10,861 bases of DNA from Anaerolineae bacterium (GCA_027079895.1 JALWUZ010000729.1:1-10861); one strand, 5' to 3'; counted from the stretch's first letter, positions 1 through 7,943 are shown. Notes: a model not told the origin generated them from the letters alone. Translations and numbers: made by a program.

Positions 1-1574
1 GTCTCCCTCCGGTGGACGTGGAGCGGGAACGGGCCGCGTTGCAGGCCGCCTTCGACCGGGTCGGGAGCGGCCTGGTGCGGGCCGATTTCCTCCCCCCGCC
101 GGTGACGCTGGAACGGGTCGAGGAGGCCCTCCGCACGGGCTACCACGTCCTCCACTTCATAGGACACGGCGCGTTCAATCGGCGGCGCGGCCAGGCGGCC
201 CTCTACCTCCAAGACGAGAAGGGGAACGGCCGCCGCGTCACCGACGGCGAACTGGCGGGGATGTTGGCCCGCCAGGGGGCGCGTCTGCGGCTGGTCTTCC
301 TCGTCGCCTGCCAGAGCGCGACCCGCGCGACGACCGACGCCTTCCTGGGGTTGGCCCCCAAACTGGTGCGCGTCGGCGTGCCGGCGGTGGTGGCGATGCA
401 GGACACGGTGACGATGGAGAGCGGCCGCCGCTTCGGGGCCGCCTTCTACAAAAGCCTGCTCACCACCGGCGCGGTGGACGAGGCGGTCAACCGCGCCCGC
501 AGCCTCTTGTTGAGCGGTGGCCGGCCCGACGCCGGCGTGCCGGTGCTCTTCATGCGGCTCAAGTCGGGCCGCCTGTGGTCGGCGGAGGCGGATGTCCGGG
601 GGACGGTGCTCGGCTACCGCAACCCGCGTGTTTTCTGGACCGGGCTCCTGCGGCTGATTCGGCAGCGGAAGTGTACCCCGATCATCGGCCCGCGCGTGCA
701 TGGCCGCTGGCTGCCGCGCCCGCCGGAGGTGGCCCGCCGCTGGGCCCAGATGCACGGCTACCCGTTCGCCAATCGGGAGGAGGCGGCGCGGGTGGCCCAG
801 TACCTGGCGACCAATCAGGGGGCCGACTTCCCCCGTTACGAACTGCTCGACACGCTGGTGGATGAGTTGACCGCCCGCCTGCCGGACGCGCTCCGTCCCG
901 CCCGCCGTCCCGCTACACTGACGGAGTTGGTGCGGGCCGTCGGCTGGCAGAATCTCGCCGCCGACGATCCCAACGATGTCCACCGGGTGCTGGCTGCCCT
1001 CGACCTGCCGCTCTACCTGACGACGAACGCCGACAATTTTATGGTGGAGGCGTTGCGGGCGCGGGGACGGAATCCGCAGCGGGAGATCTGCCGCTGGAAC
1101 CCTGACTTGGACCGGCTCCCCTCCCGCTTCGACGAGGACGACGCCTACGAGCCGTCGCCGGAGGAGCCGCTGGTGTACCATCTCTTCGGCAGCGACGAGG
1201 AGCCGGGCTCCCTGGTGTTGAGCGAGGACGACTACATGCACTTCCTGGTGCGGGTGGTGGCCGACCGGGACCGCATCCCCAACACCATCCGGGAGGCGTT
1301 GTCCAGCAGCAGCCTGATGTTCCTCGGCTACAGCCTCTACGATTGGGAGTTTCGGGTGCTGATGAACGGGCTGATCGCCAGTCTGGAACAGCGGCTGCGA
1401 TTCAAGCACGTCACCGTGCAGTTGGAGGTGGACGCGGCCCAGACGGCGGACACGGCGGCGGTGCAGGCGTTCCTGGAGAAGTATTTCCAGGAGGCCAACG
1501 TGAACGTCTTTTGGGGGACTACGGAGCAGTTCATCGCCGAACTGCGGGAGTATTCCGCCGCGCTTCCGGGGTGA
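1..1574 (+). CDS. CHAT-domain protease fused to SIR2-like domain (5' partial)
   Basis: The gene is cut by the left edge: the frame is open from base 3 and enters inside the CHAT domain, so the GTG at 12 is probably not the true start. Numbering from that GTG, residues 1-185 are the second half of a CHAT (caspase-like) domain. The catalytic pair is visible as His52 in HFIGHG and Cys100 in VFLVACQSA. Residues about 206-515 match the SIR2-like domain often joined to CHAT: a IIGP loop (224-227), the TTNAD motif (337-341), the likely catalytic His390 in VYHLFG, and LGYSLYDW (438-445) near the nucleotide pocket. CHAT domains are cysteine proteases, and many bacterial SIR2-like domains act as NADases in phage defence. 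A protease-controlled NADase or cell-death effector is therefore a reasonable inference, not shown here. The usual glycine after IIGP appears to be Arg228, so activity is uncertain. No membrane segments are seen. Confidence 0.88.
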   Translation, partial: LPPVDVERERAALQAAFDRVGSGLVRADFLPPPVTLERVEEALRTGYHVLHFIGHGAFNRRRGQAALYLQDEKGNGRRVTDGELAGMLARQGARLRLVFLVACQSATRATTDAFLGLAPKLVRVGVPAVVAMQDTVTMESGRRFGAAFYKSLLTTGAVDEAVNRARSLLLSGGRPDAGVPVLFMRLKSGRLWSAEADVRGTVLGYRNPRVFWTGLLRLIRQRKCTPIIGPRVHGRWLPRPPEVARRWAQMHGYPFANREEAARVAQYLATNQGADFPRYELLDTLVDELTARLPDALRPARRPATLTELVRAVGWQNLAADDPNDVHRVLAALDLPLYLTTNADNFMVEALRARGRNPQREICRWNPDLDRLPSRFDEDDAYEPSPEEPLVYHLFGSDEEPGSLVLSEDDYMHFLVRVVADRDRIPNTIREALSSSSLMFLGYSLYDWEFRVLMNGLIASLEQRLRFKHVTVQLEVDAAQTADTAAVQAFLEKYFQEANVNVFWGTTEQFIAELREYSAALPG

Positions 1575-1594
1575 GGTGCGGCATCGCATCCGGC

Positions 1595-1601
1595 AAGGAG
1601 G
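1595..1601 (+). promoter_or_regulatory. Ribosome-binding site of hpt
   Basis: AAGGAGG lies six bases before the ATG at 1608, within the 33-base gap after the CHAT-SIR2 stop codon. It fixes the hpt start. No convincing promoter is visible in this gap, so read-through from upstream is possible. Confidence 0.8.
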
Positions 1602-1607
1602 GCCGTT

Positions 1608-2156
1608 ATGGGATTGCGTGACGACGTAGCCAAAGTTCTCATCTCCGAAAGCGAGATTCAGGCCCGGGTGGCGGAGTTGGGCCGGGAGATCAACGCCGCC
1701 TACACCGACGACGACCGTCTGCTCCTCGTCTGCGTGCTCAAGGGGGCTTTCATGTTCCTGGCCGACCTGGTGCGTCACCTCGACATCCGGCACGAGATAG
1801 ATTTCATGGAGATCTCGTCCTACGGCAGCGGCACCACCAGCAGCGGCGTCGTGCGCATCCTCCTCGATTTGGCCCAGTCCATCGAGGGGCGGCACGTCCT
1901 CATCGTCGAGGACATCATTGACTCCGGGCGCACGCTGGACTACATCACCCGCAACTTCTACACACGCGGCCCGGCCAGCGTGCGTGTCTGTACCCTGTTG
2001 AGCAAGCCCTCCCGCCGCGAGATCGCCGTCCCCCTGGACTTCGTGGGGTTCGAGATACCGGACGAGTTCGTGCTGGGGTACGGCCTCGATTTCGCCGAGG
2101 AGTACCGCAATCTGCCGTTCATCGGAGTGTTGAAAGAGGAGATCTACGCGGAATGA
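1608..2156 (+). CDS. hpt: Hypoxanthine phosphoribosyltransferase
   Basis: This cytosolic purine-salvage enzyme transfers the phosphoribosyl group of PRPP to hypoxanthine (and usually guanine), giving IMP or GMP. The 182-residue product has the normal bacterial length. Diagnostic motifs are all present: the LKG loop (44-46), the flexible-loop SSYG (70-73), and the PRPP-binding signature VLIVEDIIDSGRTL (97-110), whose acidic pair Glu101-Asp102 and Asp105 are typical of the family. Near the C-terminus, a conserved DFVGFEIPDEFVLGYGLD stretch carries the base-binding residues. The start is set by a strong AAGGAGG. Its stop codon overlaps the start of the transporter gene (ATGA), suggesting translational coupling to a gene with no obvious purine role. 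Identification is secure; the exact base preference cannot be read from the sequence. Confidence 0.97.
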   Translation: MGLRDDVAKVLISESEIQARVAELGREINAAYTDDDRLLLVCVLKGAFMFLADLVRHLDIRHEIDFMEISSYGSGTTSSGVVRILLDLAQSIEGRHVLIVEDIIDSGRTLDYITRNFYTRGPASVRVCTLLSKPSRREIAVPLDFVGFEIPDEFVLGYGLDFAEEYRNLPFIGVLKEEIYAE

Positions 2157-3874
2157 TGGAAAAAAGGAATCGCTATCGCTTTCTGTGGGCGTTGGTGTTG
2201 GTGCTCATCCTGTCGCTGACCGTGTGGCCCGGCCGCCCGCCGGTCGGCGACGCTCAGGCCGCCGGCGGCCCGGACTCCGGCCCCAGCCTGTCGGGACGCC
2301 TGGTGGACTCCCAGGGGGAGCCGGTGCGCGGGGCGCGGGTGACGGCCTGGGCCGACGACGAGGAGGAGCCGCTCGCCGAGGCGGAGAGCCAGCCGGACGG
2401 CGGCTTCATCCTCGACCTGCCGGCCGGGCCGCTGCCCCGTCTGACGCTGCGAGTGGAACGTCCCCATTTCGCCCCGCTGGAATGGCGGGCCCCTTACCGC
2501 TATCTGACCGCCTTGAACGACGGCCAGGCGGTGCGCCTCCCGGACTTCGAGATGGCCCGCCGCATCACGTCGGGGTTCTGGGTGGCGACGCTGACTTTCG
2601 TCGCCATTCTGAGCCTCATCGCCCTGGAAAAACTGCCCAACACGATGGCCGCGCTGCTGGGGGTAGCAGTCGTCTTCGGCACTAGTTTCGTCGGCGGCGC
2701 GATTCACCCCGACCTGTTCATCTTCGACTTCGAGCGTGCTTTGGAGTACGTGGATTTCAACGTCATCTTCCTGGTGATGGGGATGATGATCGTCATCGGC
2801 ATCATCGAGGAGACCGGCATCTTCCAATGGCTGGCGTATCAGGCTTACCGGCTTTCGCGGGGACGGGCCTGGCTGCTGGCGATCATCCTGATGGGGCTGA
2901 CCGCGCTCGCCTCCGCGCTGCTGGACAACGTGACGACGATGTTGCTGATGACCCCCATCACTTTGCAGATTGGGCTCGCACTGGGACTGGACCCGCTCGC
3001 GCTGTTGCTGCCGGAGGTGCTGGCCTCGAACATCGGCGGCATCAGCACGCTGATTGGCACGCCGACCAACATCCTCATCGGGTCGTATGCCCGCATCACT
3101 TTCAACGATTTCCTGACCAATCTGACGCCGGGGGTCGTCCTCGCGCTGCTCGCCCTCGCGCTCTACGTGCTCTTCGTCTATCGCCGGGAGTACCGGGCCG
3201 CCGGGGAGAGGCTGTCGGCGTCGCTGCTGGCCCGGCTGCGGGAGAACGCCCGTATCACCAAGCCGGTCAAACTGCGCAAGGCGGGGATTGTGTTCATCGG
3301 GATGTTGTTCTTCTTCGTCGTTGGGGAGCGGTTCCACTTGGAGCCGGCCGTCACCGCCATCCTGGGGGCGGTCTCGATGCTGATGTGGCTCGGCTCCGAC
3401 GTGGAGGAGATGATGAAGGTGGTGGATTGGACGACGTTGATGTTCTTCATCGCCCTGTTCATGGTGGTCGGGGCGATTCAGGAGGTGGGGCTGATCAGCC
3501 TGATCGCCGCCGGAATCAAGGCGGTGGTGGGGGATAACTTGACGACGGCGGCGTTGGTGTTGATTTGGACGAGCGCGTTGCTTTCGGGGGTCATCGCCAA
3601 CATCCCCTTCACGGCGGCGATGTTGCCGGTGGCCGGGTTTCTGACCCGTTCGCTGCCCGGCGCGGGGAGCAAGATTTTGTTCTACGGCCTCTCGATCGGC
3701 TCGGCGATGGGGGGGAACAGTTCCCTCATCGGCGCGTCGGCCAATATGGTGACGGCGGGGATTGCGGAGCGGGCCGGCTATCCGATCACCTACCGCCGCT
3801 TTTTGCAGATTGGCCTCCCGGCCACGGTGCTCACGGTCGCCGTAGGGACGGCCTGGCTTTTCATACGTTTCTAG
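2153..3874 (+). CDS. ArsB/NhaD-family ion transporter with N-terminal regulatory-like beta domain
   Basis: This is an inner-membrane carrier of the ion transporter superfamily (ArsB, NhaD, citrate/SLC13-like). After a first hydrophobic helix (about 10-25), which is a signal peptide or anchor and is followed by AQAAGG, residues about 45-113 resemble a carboxypeptidase regulatory-like beta sandwich (SGRLVDSQGEPVRGARV). That domain would sit outside the cytoplasm. From about residue 141 the chain is polytopic. The two inverted halves of the family each show the half-helix signature pair: LDNVTT (257-262) with IGTPTN (301-306), and NIPFTA (483-488) with GNSSLIGASANM (521-532). The substrate is not determined: Na+/H+ exchange, a carboxylate or an oxyanion are all possible, since IGTPTN differs from the usual NhaD/ArsB sequence. 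The gene overlaps hpt by four bases and has a GAGGAG 11 bases upstream. The second ATG (2156) is an equally possible start. Confidence 0.87.
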   Translation: MMEKRNRYRFLWALVLVLILSLTVWPGRPPVGDAQAAGGPDSGPSLSGRLVDSQGEPVRGARVTAWADDEEEPLAEAESQPDGGFILDLPAGPLPRLTLRVERPHFAPLEWRAPYRYLTALNDGQAVRLPDFEMARRITSGFWVATLTFVAILSLIALEKLPNTMAALLGVAVVFGTSFVGGAIHPDLFIFDFERALEYVDFNVIFLVMGMMIVIGIIEETGIFQWLAYQAYRLSRGRAWLLAIILMGLTALASALLDNVTTMLLMTPITLQIGLALGLDPLALLLPEVLASNIGGISTLIGTPTNILIGSYARITFNDFLTNLTPGVVLALLALALYVLFVYRREYRAAGERLSASLLARLRENARITKPVKLRKAGIVFIGMLFFFVVGERFHLEPAVTAILGAVSMLMWLGSDVEEMMKVVDWTTLMFFIALFMVVGAIQEVGLISLIAAGIKAVVGDNLTTAALVLIWTSALLSGVIANIPFTAAMLPVAGFLTRSLPGAGSKILFYGLSIGSAMGGNSSLIGASANMVTAGIAERAGYPITYRRFLQIGLPATVLTVAVGTAWLFIRF

Positions 3875-3878
3875 GAGG
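3873..3878 (+). promoter_or_regulatory. Ribosome-binding site overlapping the transporter stop codon
   Basis: AGGAGG begins inside the TAG stop (3872-3874) of the transporter. It is only two bases from the ATG at 3881 but five from the in-frame ATG at 3884, so the second ATG is the likelier start of the Usp-like gene. The arrangement implies that translation of the two genes is linked. Confidence 0.7.
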
Positions 3879-3883
3879 CGATG

Positions 3884-4309
3884 ATGGGCAAGATTCTGTG
3901 CGCGACCAGGGGGGGAGAAGCCAGTTACCGCACTCAGGACGCGGCCATCGCCCTGGCGCGGGAACGAGGCGATGAGTTGTTGTTTCTCTACGTGGTGGAT
4001 ATGCGCTTTCTGAACCGGTCGGCCAGCGCGGTACGCCCGGACGTGGTCAGTGCGGAGATGGAGCACATGGGGGATTTTCTGCTGGCGATGGCCTGCGAGC
4101 GGGCGCAGAAGCAGGGGGTCGAGGCCAAGCCCGTCATCCGGCACGGCCAGTTGCGGGAGGAGTTGAAGGCCGCCGCGCGGGAGGAAGGGGTGGACATCGT
4201 GGTGCTGGGGAGGCCCGGCGGCGGAGACAGCGCGTTCGTCCCGGCGGATTTGGAAGCGTTCGCCGCCGCGCTCGAGCGGGAGACGGGGGTCGAGACGCGC
4301 ATCGTCTGA
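3884..4309 (+). CDS. Universal stress protein (UspA-like) family
   Basis: This small soluble protein of 141 residues from the ATG at 3884 (142 from 3881) matches the single-domain Usp fold. It opens with a beta strand, GKILCATRGGEAS, followed by a helix rich in Ala, then LLFLYVVDM, the helix of the second half, and VDIVVLGRPGG near the end. The usual nucleotide signature, G-2x-G-9x-G(S/T), is degenerate: GRPG is present, but Asp-Leu stands where Gly-Ser/Thr should be. It may therefore not bind ATP in the usual way. The gene is coupled to the transporter just upstream. Usp domains are commonly paired with ion transporters, so a role as regulatory partner of that carrier is a fair inference. 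It is the last gene of the left block; its stop lies 12 bases from the convergent YfhO stop. Confidence 0.8.
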   Translation: MGKILCATRGGEASYRTQDAAIALARERGDELLFLYVVDMRFLNRSASAVRPDVVSAEMEHMGDFLLAMACERAQKQGVEAKPVIRHGQLREELKAAAREEGVDIVVLGRPGGGDSAFVPADLEAFAAALERETGVETRIV

Positions 4310-4324
4310 CGGGGGCGGTCGTCA
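4307..4324. repeat. Short inverted repeat joining two convergent stop codons
   Basis: TGACG at 4307-4311 and CGTCA at 4320-4324 form a 5-base inverted repeat around an 8-base centre. Each arm contains the TGA stop of one of the converging genes (Usp-like on +, YfhO on -). The stem is short and has no T-run on either side, so it does not look like a normal intrinsic terminator. It may be chance. Confidence 0.35.
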
Positions 4325-6673
4325 ATGGGGGATGGCCTCTCCGCGGCCCGTTTCCAGAAACCCCACCGCCGCCCAGGTCAAGACGCCCAACGCGAGCAGC
4401 CCCAATCCTGCCAGGAAAGAGCGCGGCAGGAAGTACATGCGTACCCGGTGCTCCCCCGATGGAATCAGCACGCCTCGAAAGTTGGCATCCGCCCGGTAGA
4501 GCGGAACCGGCGCGTCGTCCAACTCGGCATGCCAGCCGGGGTAGTGGACATCGGAGAGCACCAGCAAGGCGGTCGTATCCGTTTGGACGGTCAGGATGAC
4601 CTCATTGGGGCTGTAACGCCCCACCTCGATGCGCCCCTGTCCCGTGCCGTTCAACTGCGGGCCATCTTCCACCACGGCGACCTCCTCCGGTTGGAACTCG
4701 TCCGATGACACCCGCCGGAACGCGGCCCCGAAATCCGCGACCGACTCCGTTCGATAGACCAGCCACACTCTGGGGAGTGCTCTGGTGTTTAGGTGAATGT
4801 CCACCGTCTCGTCGTCGGTGAATACCGGCCAGATACCATCGGCTCCGGGCGGGGCTCCCTTCGGGACGACGATGTACTTGATTCCCAGGAGACGGTACCC
4901 CGGGGCCCCCGCTGAAGGCTGCGCCCAGTAGAATTGCTCGCTCGTGTAGAGCGCCATAGGGTTGCCCGACCCCTGCACCGTCTCGAACCCCTGGATTTGC
5001 ATCTGCTCCGGCGACCACAGTTGCCGGGCGTGGCGGTCGGTGTCCACCCGAAACCAGCCGGTGTCACTCCGCAGGAAGGCCAGGGCCTCAGGGTGGTCAA
5101 AGTTGACGATGGGGGGCACCGTGTCGGTATCCACACGGGGAGCCATCACAACTACTAACTCGCCAACCAGCAGGAGCAGGACACCGGCGTGTAGAACTCG
5201 CCGTTTCCACCTTCCACCGGCGCGGAGTGCTGCCCCCCCGAACAGCACCAGCATCGCCAGCCCCAGTGCCCACTCTCCCCCCGTCCGCAGTCCGAGTTTG
5301 GCCGTCGCCGTCGGCTGACCGCCTGGGACTCCCGGCAACGGCGTCGAGGACGCCCCCGCCCACCACAGCACCGCCCCGGAAAGGGCCACACACACCGGAA
5401 AGCAGAGCCACTTCCGGCCTCGTCGCCGCTCCAACGCGGCCAGCAGGGCGTCCGTTCCGAGAGCCGCGAGCAGGGCCAGCGCGAAGGCCGTTATGAAGAC
5501 CGCCCGGGCCGTCTTCCAGGAATCGGCGAACAGGGGCCAGTGCGCCACCAGGGGGTAGATGTGCCCTCGATACCCGCAGGCGAAGAGCAGCGCGACGCCT
5601 CCCAGTCCCACCCAGAACAGGGCCTTTCGTGGGCGGGCGACGATTCCCCACAACGCCAGGTAGAACGCCACCGCGCCGATGTACGATGTTTCGACCCGAT
5701 CGCCACCCCACCACAGCGCGGCCCCGCGACCGTGAAAGCCAGGCGCCAGGTTGTCGGCCAGCAGGGCCAGGGAGAACTCGTACCCCCGCCGAAGTTCCGC
5801 GGGGACCAGCGCACGCATCGTCCGGGGCAGCCGTTCGAGTCCCGGCAGGGTCATAGGCGCGGAGAGGGCAAATCCCACCAGCGCCACCAGCATCACCCGG
5901 CCCAGCGTCCGGGCGAGCGTTTCGACCGCTTGGCCGGAGTGGTGGGCACGCTGCGCGAGAATCAGCCACAGGGCGTACAGTCCCACAGCGAGCAGGCCGT
6001 AGAGCGACGCCTGTCCGTGCCCGGCCAGAACCATCAACGCCAGCGGCAGGCCGCCCCAGCCCGCCGCGCGCCAGGACGGCGCGGAGAGGGACCAATCCAC
6101 GCCCAGCAGAGACCACGGCAACCAGGCCATCGCGTCGTTGAGTTGGGGATGTCCCAGGTGAACGATGAACGGGTCGGAGAGCATGTAGGCTATGCCCCCC
6201 ACCAGGCCGGCCCCCGTCGTCAGCCGCCATCGCGGGGAACGGGTCAGGTAGAGGTAGGTCCCTAGGCCGGCCAGGAACAGCCCGACCATGCCGCGCAACA
6301 ACACCAGCGTTATCGGGGGAGGCGAAAACAGAAACAAGGGCCAGTTCAGGGGGTTCAACAGCCCGTACTGGCCCTCGGAAATAATCGGGTCGCCGGCGGA
6401 CAGCAACGGGTCCCAGAGGGGGAAGATGCCCCGTCGAACCTGGGAGGCGACGAAAGCCCAGACGGGGTACAACTGTCCCCACAGGTCACCGCCCTCTCTA
6501 GGGAACGACCGGCCTTCCAGCACCACCGGCCAGAAAAAGAGCAACACGACTGCTGTCAGCGTGACGACGGCCCCGACATCCTCCGATTTTCTCCTCCCAC
6601 CCGGCAGACGAACAAGCAAGGCAGCAGCCACCGTGCCCACGAGGACTATTCCCAACCCCGTCCACGATCGCAT
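4322..6673 (-). CDS. YfhO-family multispanning membrane protein (GT-C type)
   Basis: This integral membrane protein of 783 residues has many hydrophobic helices across the first two thirds, an extracytoplasmic C-terminal domain and a last helix near the end. The N-terminal loop after the second helix carries the family pattern: FPREGGDLWGQ, then GIFPLWDPLLSAGDP, then GLLNPLNWP. The C-terminal domain shows LPRVWLVYR, LSDVHYPGWHAELD and the GEHRVRMYF strand typical of YfhO-like proteins. YfhO proteins resemble GT-C lipid-linked sugar transferases and are linked to cell-envelope polymer glycosylation; the sugar and acceptor here are unknown. The start was placed at ATG 6673 because GAGGAG (6680-6685) lies six bases upstream. 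A GTG at 6712 would add 13 residues but has no usable ribosome site. It is the last gene of the minus-strand operon and begins 61 bases after the HdrD-like stop. Confidence 0.83.
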   Translation of the reverse strand: MRSWTGLGIVLVGTVAAALLVRLPGGRRKSEDVGAVVTLTAVVLLFFWPVVLEGRSFPREGGDLWGQLYPVWAFVASQVRRGIFPLWDPLLSAGDPIISEGQYGLLNPLNWPLFLFSPPPITLVLLRGMVGLFLAGLGTYLYLTRSPRWRLTTGAGLVGGIAYMLSDPFIVHLGHPQLNDAMAWLPWSLLGVDWSLSAPSWRAAGWGGLPLALMVLAGHGQASLYGLLAVGLYALWLILAQRAHHSGQAVETLARTLGRVMLVALVGFALSAPMTLPGLERLPRTMRALVPAELRRGYEFSLALLADNLAPGFHGRGAALWWGGDRVETSYIGAVAFYLALWGIVARPRKALFWVGLGGVALLFACGYRGHIYPLVAHWPLFADSWKTARAVFITAFALALLAALGTDALLAALERRRGRKWLCFPVCVALSGAVLWWAGASSTPLPGVPGGQPTATAKLGLRTGGEWALGLAMLVLFGGAALRAGGRWKRRVLHAGVLLLLVGELVVVMAPRVDTDTVPPIVNFDHPEALAFLRSDTGWFRVDTDRHARQLWSPEQMQIQGFETVQGSGNPMALYTSEQFYWAQPSAGAPGYRLLGIKYIVVPKGAPPGADGIWPVFTDDETVDIHLNTRALPRVWLVYRTESVADFGAAFRRVSSDEFQPEEVAVVEDGPQLNGTGQGRIEVGRYSPNEVILTVQTDTTALLVLSDVHYPGWHAELDDAPVPLYRADANFRGVLIPSGEHRVRMYFLPRSFLAGLGLLALGVLTWAAVGFLETGRGEAIPH

Positions 6674-6679
6674 TCCGTG

Positions 6680-6685
6680 CTCCTC
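6680..6685 (-). promoter_or_regulatory. Ribosome-binding site of the YfhO-family gene
   Basis: Read on the minus strand this is GAGGAG, six bases before the ATG at 6673. It decides against the longer reading from GTG 6712. Confidence 0.75.
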
Positions 6686-6726
6686 GAGCGGACGCGGTAC
6701 GAGATTCAGCACTCCCTACGCCGCTG

Positions 6727-6748
6727 CTCCTCCGCTACTCCTCCGCTG
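6727..6748. repeat. Tandem 11-base repeat across the end of the HdrD-like gene
   Basis: Two adjacent copies of CTCCTCCGCT plus one base (6727-6737 and 6738-6748) differ only in the last base. The TAG stop of the HdrD-like gene (6735-6737) falls across the first copy. The duplication may have created or shifted the C-terminal AAEE tail. It also places GGAGGAG-like sequence on the minus strand, but no start codon follows at a suitable distance. Confidence 0.5.
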
Positions 6749-7925
6749 CCTCGATGGACTTCCACAGCAACTCGACGACATCTATCGCCCGCACGCGGAT
6801 TTTGTGCCGCCGCGCTCCCTCTTGCAACGTGCGCTTGCACTGCTGACAGGCGGAGGCGACGTATTTCGCCCCGGTCGCCTTCACCTGCGCCAGCCGCTTG
6901 CCCGCCACGCCGATGGTGACGGAGGGGTCGGAGATCTCCACGTCACCGCCGCCGCCACAGCAGAGGGAGTTCTCCCGAATGGAAGCCATCTCCCGCAGTT
7001 CCAGGCCGGGGATGGCCTTCAGCACCTCGCGGGGCGCGTCGTAGACGCCGCTCTTCCGCCCCAGGTCGCAGGGGTCGTGGTACGTGACCACCTCCTCGAC
7101 CGGGCCCAACTTCAGTTTGCCTTCGGGGAGGAGGTCGGCCAGGAACTCGGTGGCGTGCTGGAACTCGATGCCGGAGACGTCCACCATGTCCGGGTAGAGG
7201 TGGCTCCAGGAGTAGTAGCAGGAGGGGCAGGTGAAGATCACCTTCTTCGCCCCGATGCGGCGCACCATATCCACGTTGTGCTGCGCCAGGGCGGCCATCT
7301 TATCCCGCATGCCGGAGACGTAGAGCGGGTAGCCGCAGCACCGCTCGTCCTCGCCCATCGTGGTGAACTCCACCTCCGCCCGGTCCAAAATCTGCACCAG
7401 CGACTGGGGGATGCTGTAGACGCGCGGGTAGAACGAGCCGACGCAGCCGATGAAGTAGACTACCTCCGCCTGCCGCCGCCGCGGACGGACGCCGAGGGGG
7501 GCCTGGGGCAGGTTCTCGCTCCAAATCTGGCGGGTGGTGTTGTCGTCGCCGGAGATGTTGTACTTAGTGGTGACGGTCTCGCCGAGCATTTGCAGGCCGG
7601 TAGGGACGTTGATGCCGCGTCGGGTGGCGTACTCCTTGAGGGCCACCATCGTGTCGGTGATGGAGATTCCGCGCGGGCACTTCACCTGACACGATTTGCA
7701 GACGGTACACAGCCAGAAGGTACGGCTGTTGACGATCTCCTCCTCCATCCCCAGCCGGAGCATGTGCCAGATTTGGTGAGGAGCGTAGTCCATCGCGTAG
7801 GCGGTGGGACAGGTGGACGAGCAGGTTCCACACTGCATGCAGGTGAGCAGTTTCTCCCAGTCCAGCGTCACCCGCTCCGCCAGCGCGGGGTCGAACGTGG
7901 ATGCGTCAATCACATCGTATGCCAT
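6735..7925 (-). CDS. HdrD-like (Fe-S)-binding protein with two CCG domains
   Basis: This soluble electron-transfer protein of 396 residues resembles the heterodisulfide reductase HdrC-HdrB fusion (HdrD) and GlpC-type proteins. The N-terminal ferredoxin part has two 4Fe-4S motifs: C29-C32-C35-C39-P and C73-C76-C79-C83-P. Two complete cysteine-rich CCG domains follow. The first is C161, C196-C197-G and C233-x-x-C236; the second is C286, C322-C323-G and C360-x-x-C363. In Hdr such motifs hold noncubane clusters that reduce disulfides. In other bacteria, related proteins oxidise lactate or glycerol-3-phosphate or pass electrons to quinones or partner flavoproteins. No flavin subunit is in the window. 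The gene starts 18 bases after the hypC stop with AGGAGG (7931-7936) at ideal spacing, so it is in the hyp operon. A role as electron partner of a [NiFe]-hydrogenase is inferred from that context only. Confidence 0.85.
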   Translation of the reverse strand: MAYDVIDASTFDPALAERVTLDWEKLLTCMQCGTCSSTCPTAYAMDYAPHQIWHMLRLGMEEEIVNSRTFWLCTVCKSCQVKCPRGISITDTMVALKEYATRRGINVPTGLQMLGETVTTKYNISGDDNTTRQIWSENLPQAPLGVRPRRRQAEVVYFIGCVGSFYPRVYSIPQSLVQILDRAEVEFTTMGEDERCCGYPLYVSGMRDKMAALAQHNVDMVRRIGAKKVIFTCPSCYYSWSHLYPDMVDVSGIEFQHATEFLADLLPEGKLKLGPVEEVVTYHDPCDLGRKSGVYDAPREVLKAIPGLELREMASIRENSLCCGGGGDVEISDPSVTIGVAGKRLAQVKATGAKYVASACQQCKRTLQEGARRHKIRVRAIDVVELLWKSIEAAEE

Positions 7926-7943
7926 TGTAGCCTCCTGAGCGGC

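Noticed and set aside
2144..4144. 666-codon open frame on the minus strand
   Set aside because: It lies opposite the transporter and Usp-like genes. Its product is a low-complexity Arg/Gln/His/Asp-rich string with no domain, typical of GC-rich antisense frames.
5097..6482. 461-codon frame on the minus strand inside the YfhO gene
   Set aside because: It is a shifted frame of the YfhO-family gene, rich in Arg/Gly/Pro, with none of the hydrophobic helices or family motifs.
6674..6712. GTG start at 6712 for the YfhO-family gene
   Set aside because: There is no properly spaced ribosome site, whereas ATG 6673 has GAGGAG six bases upstream.
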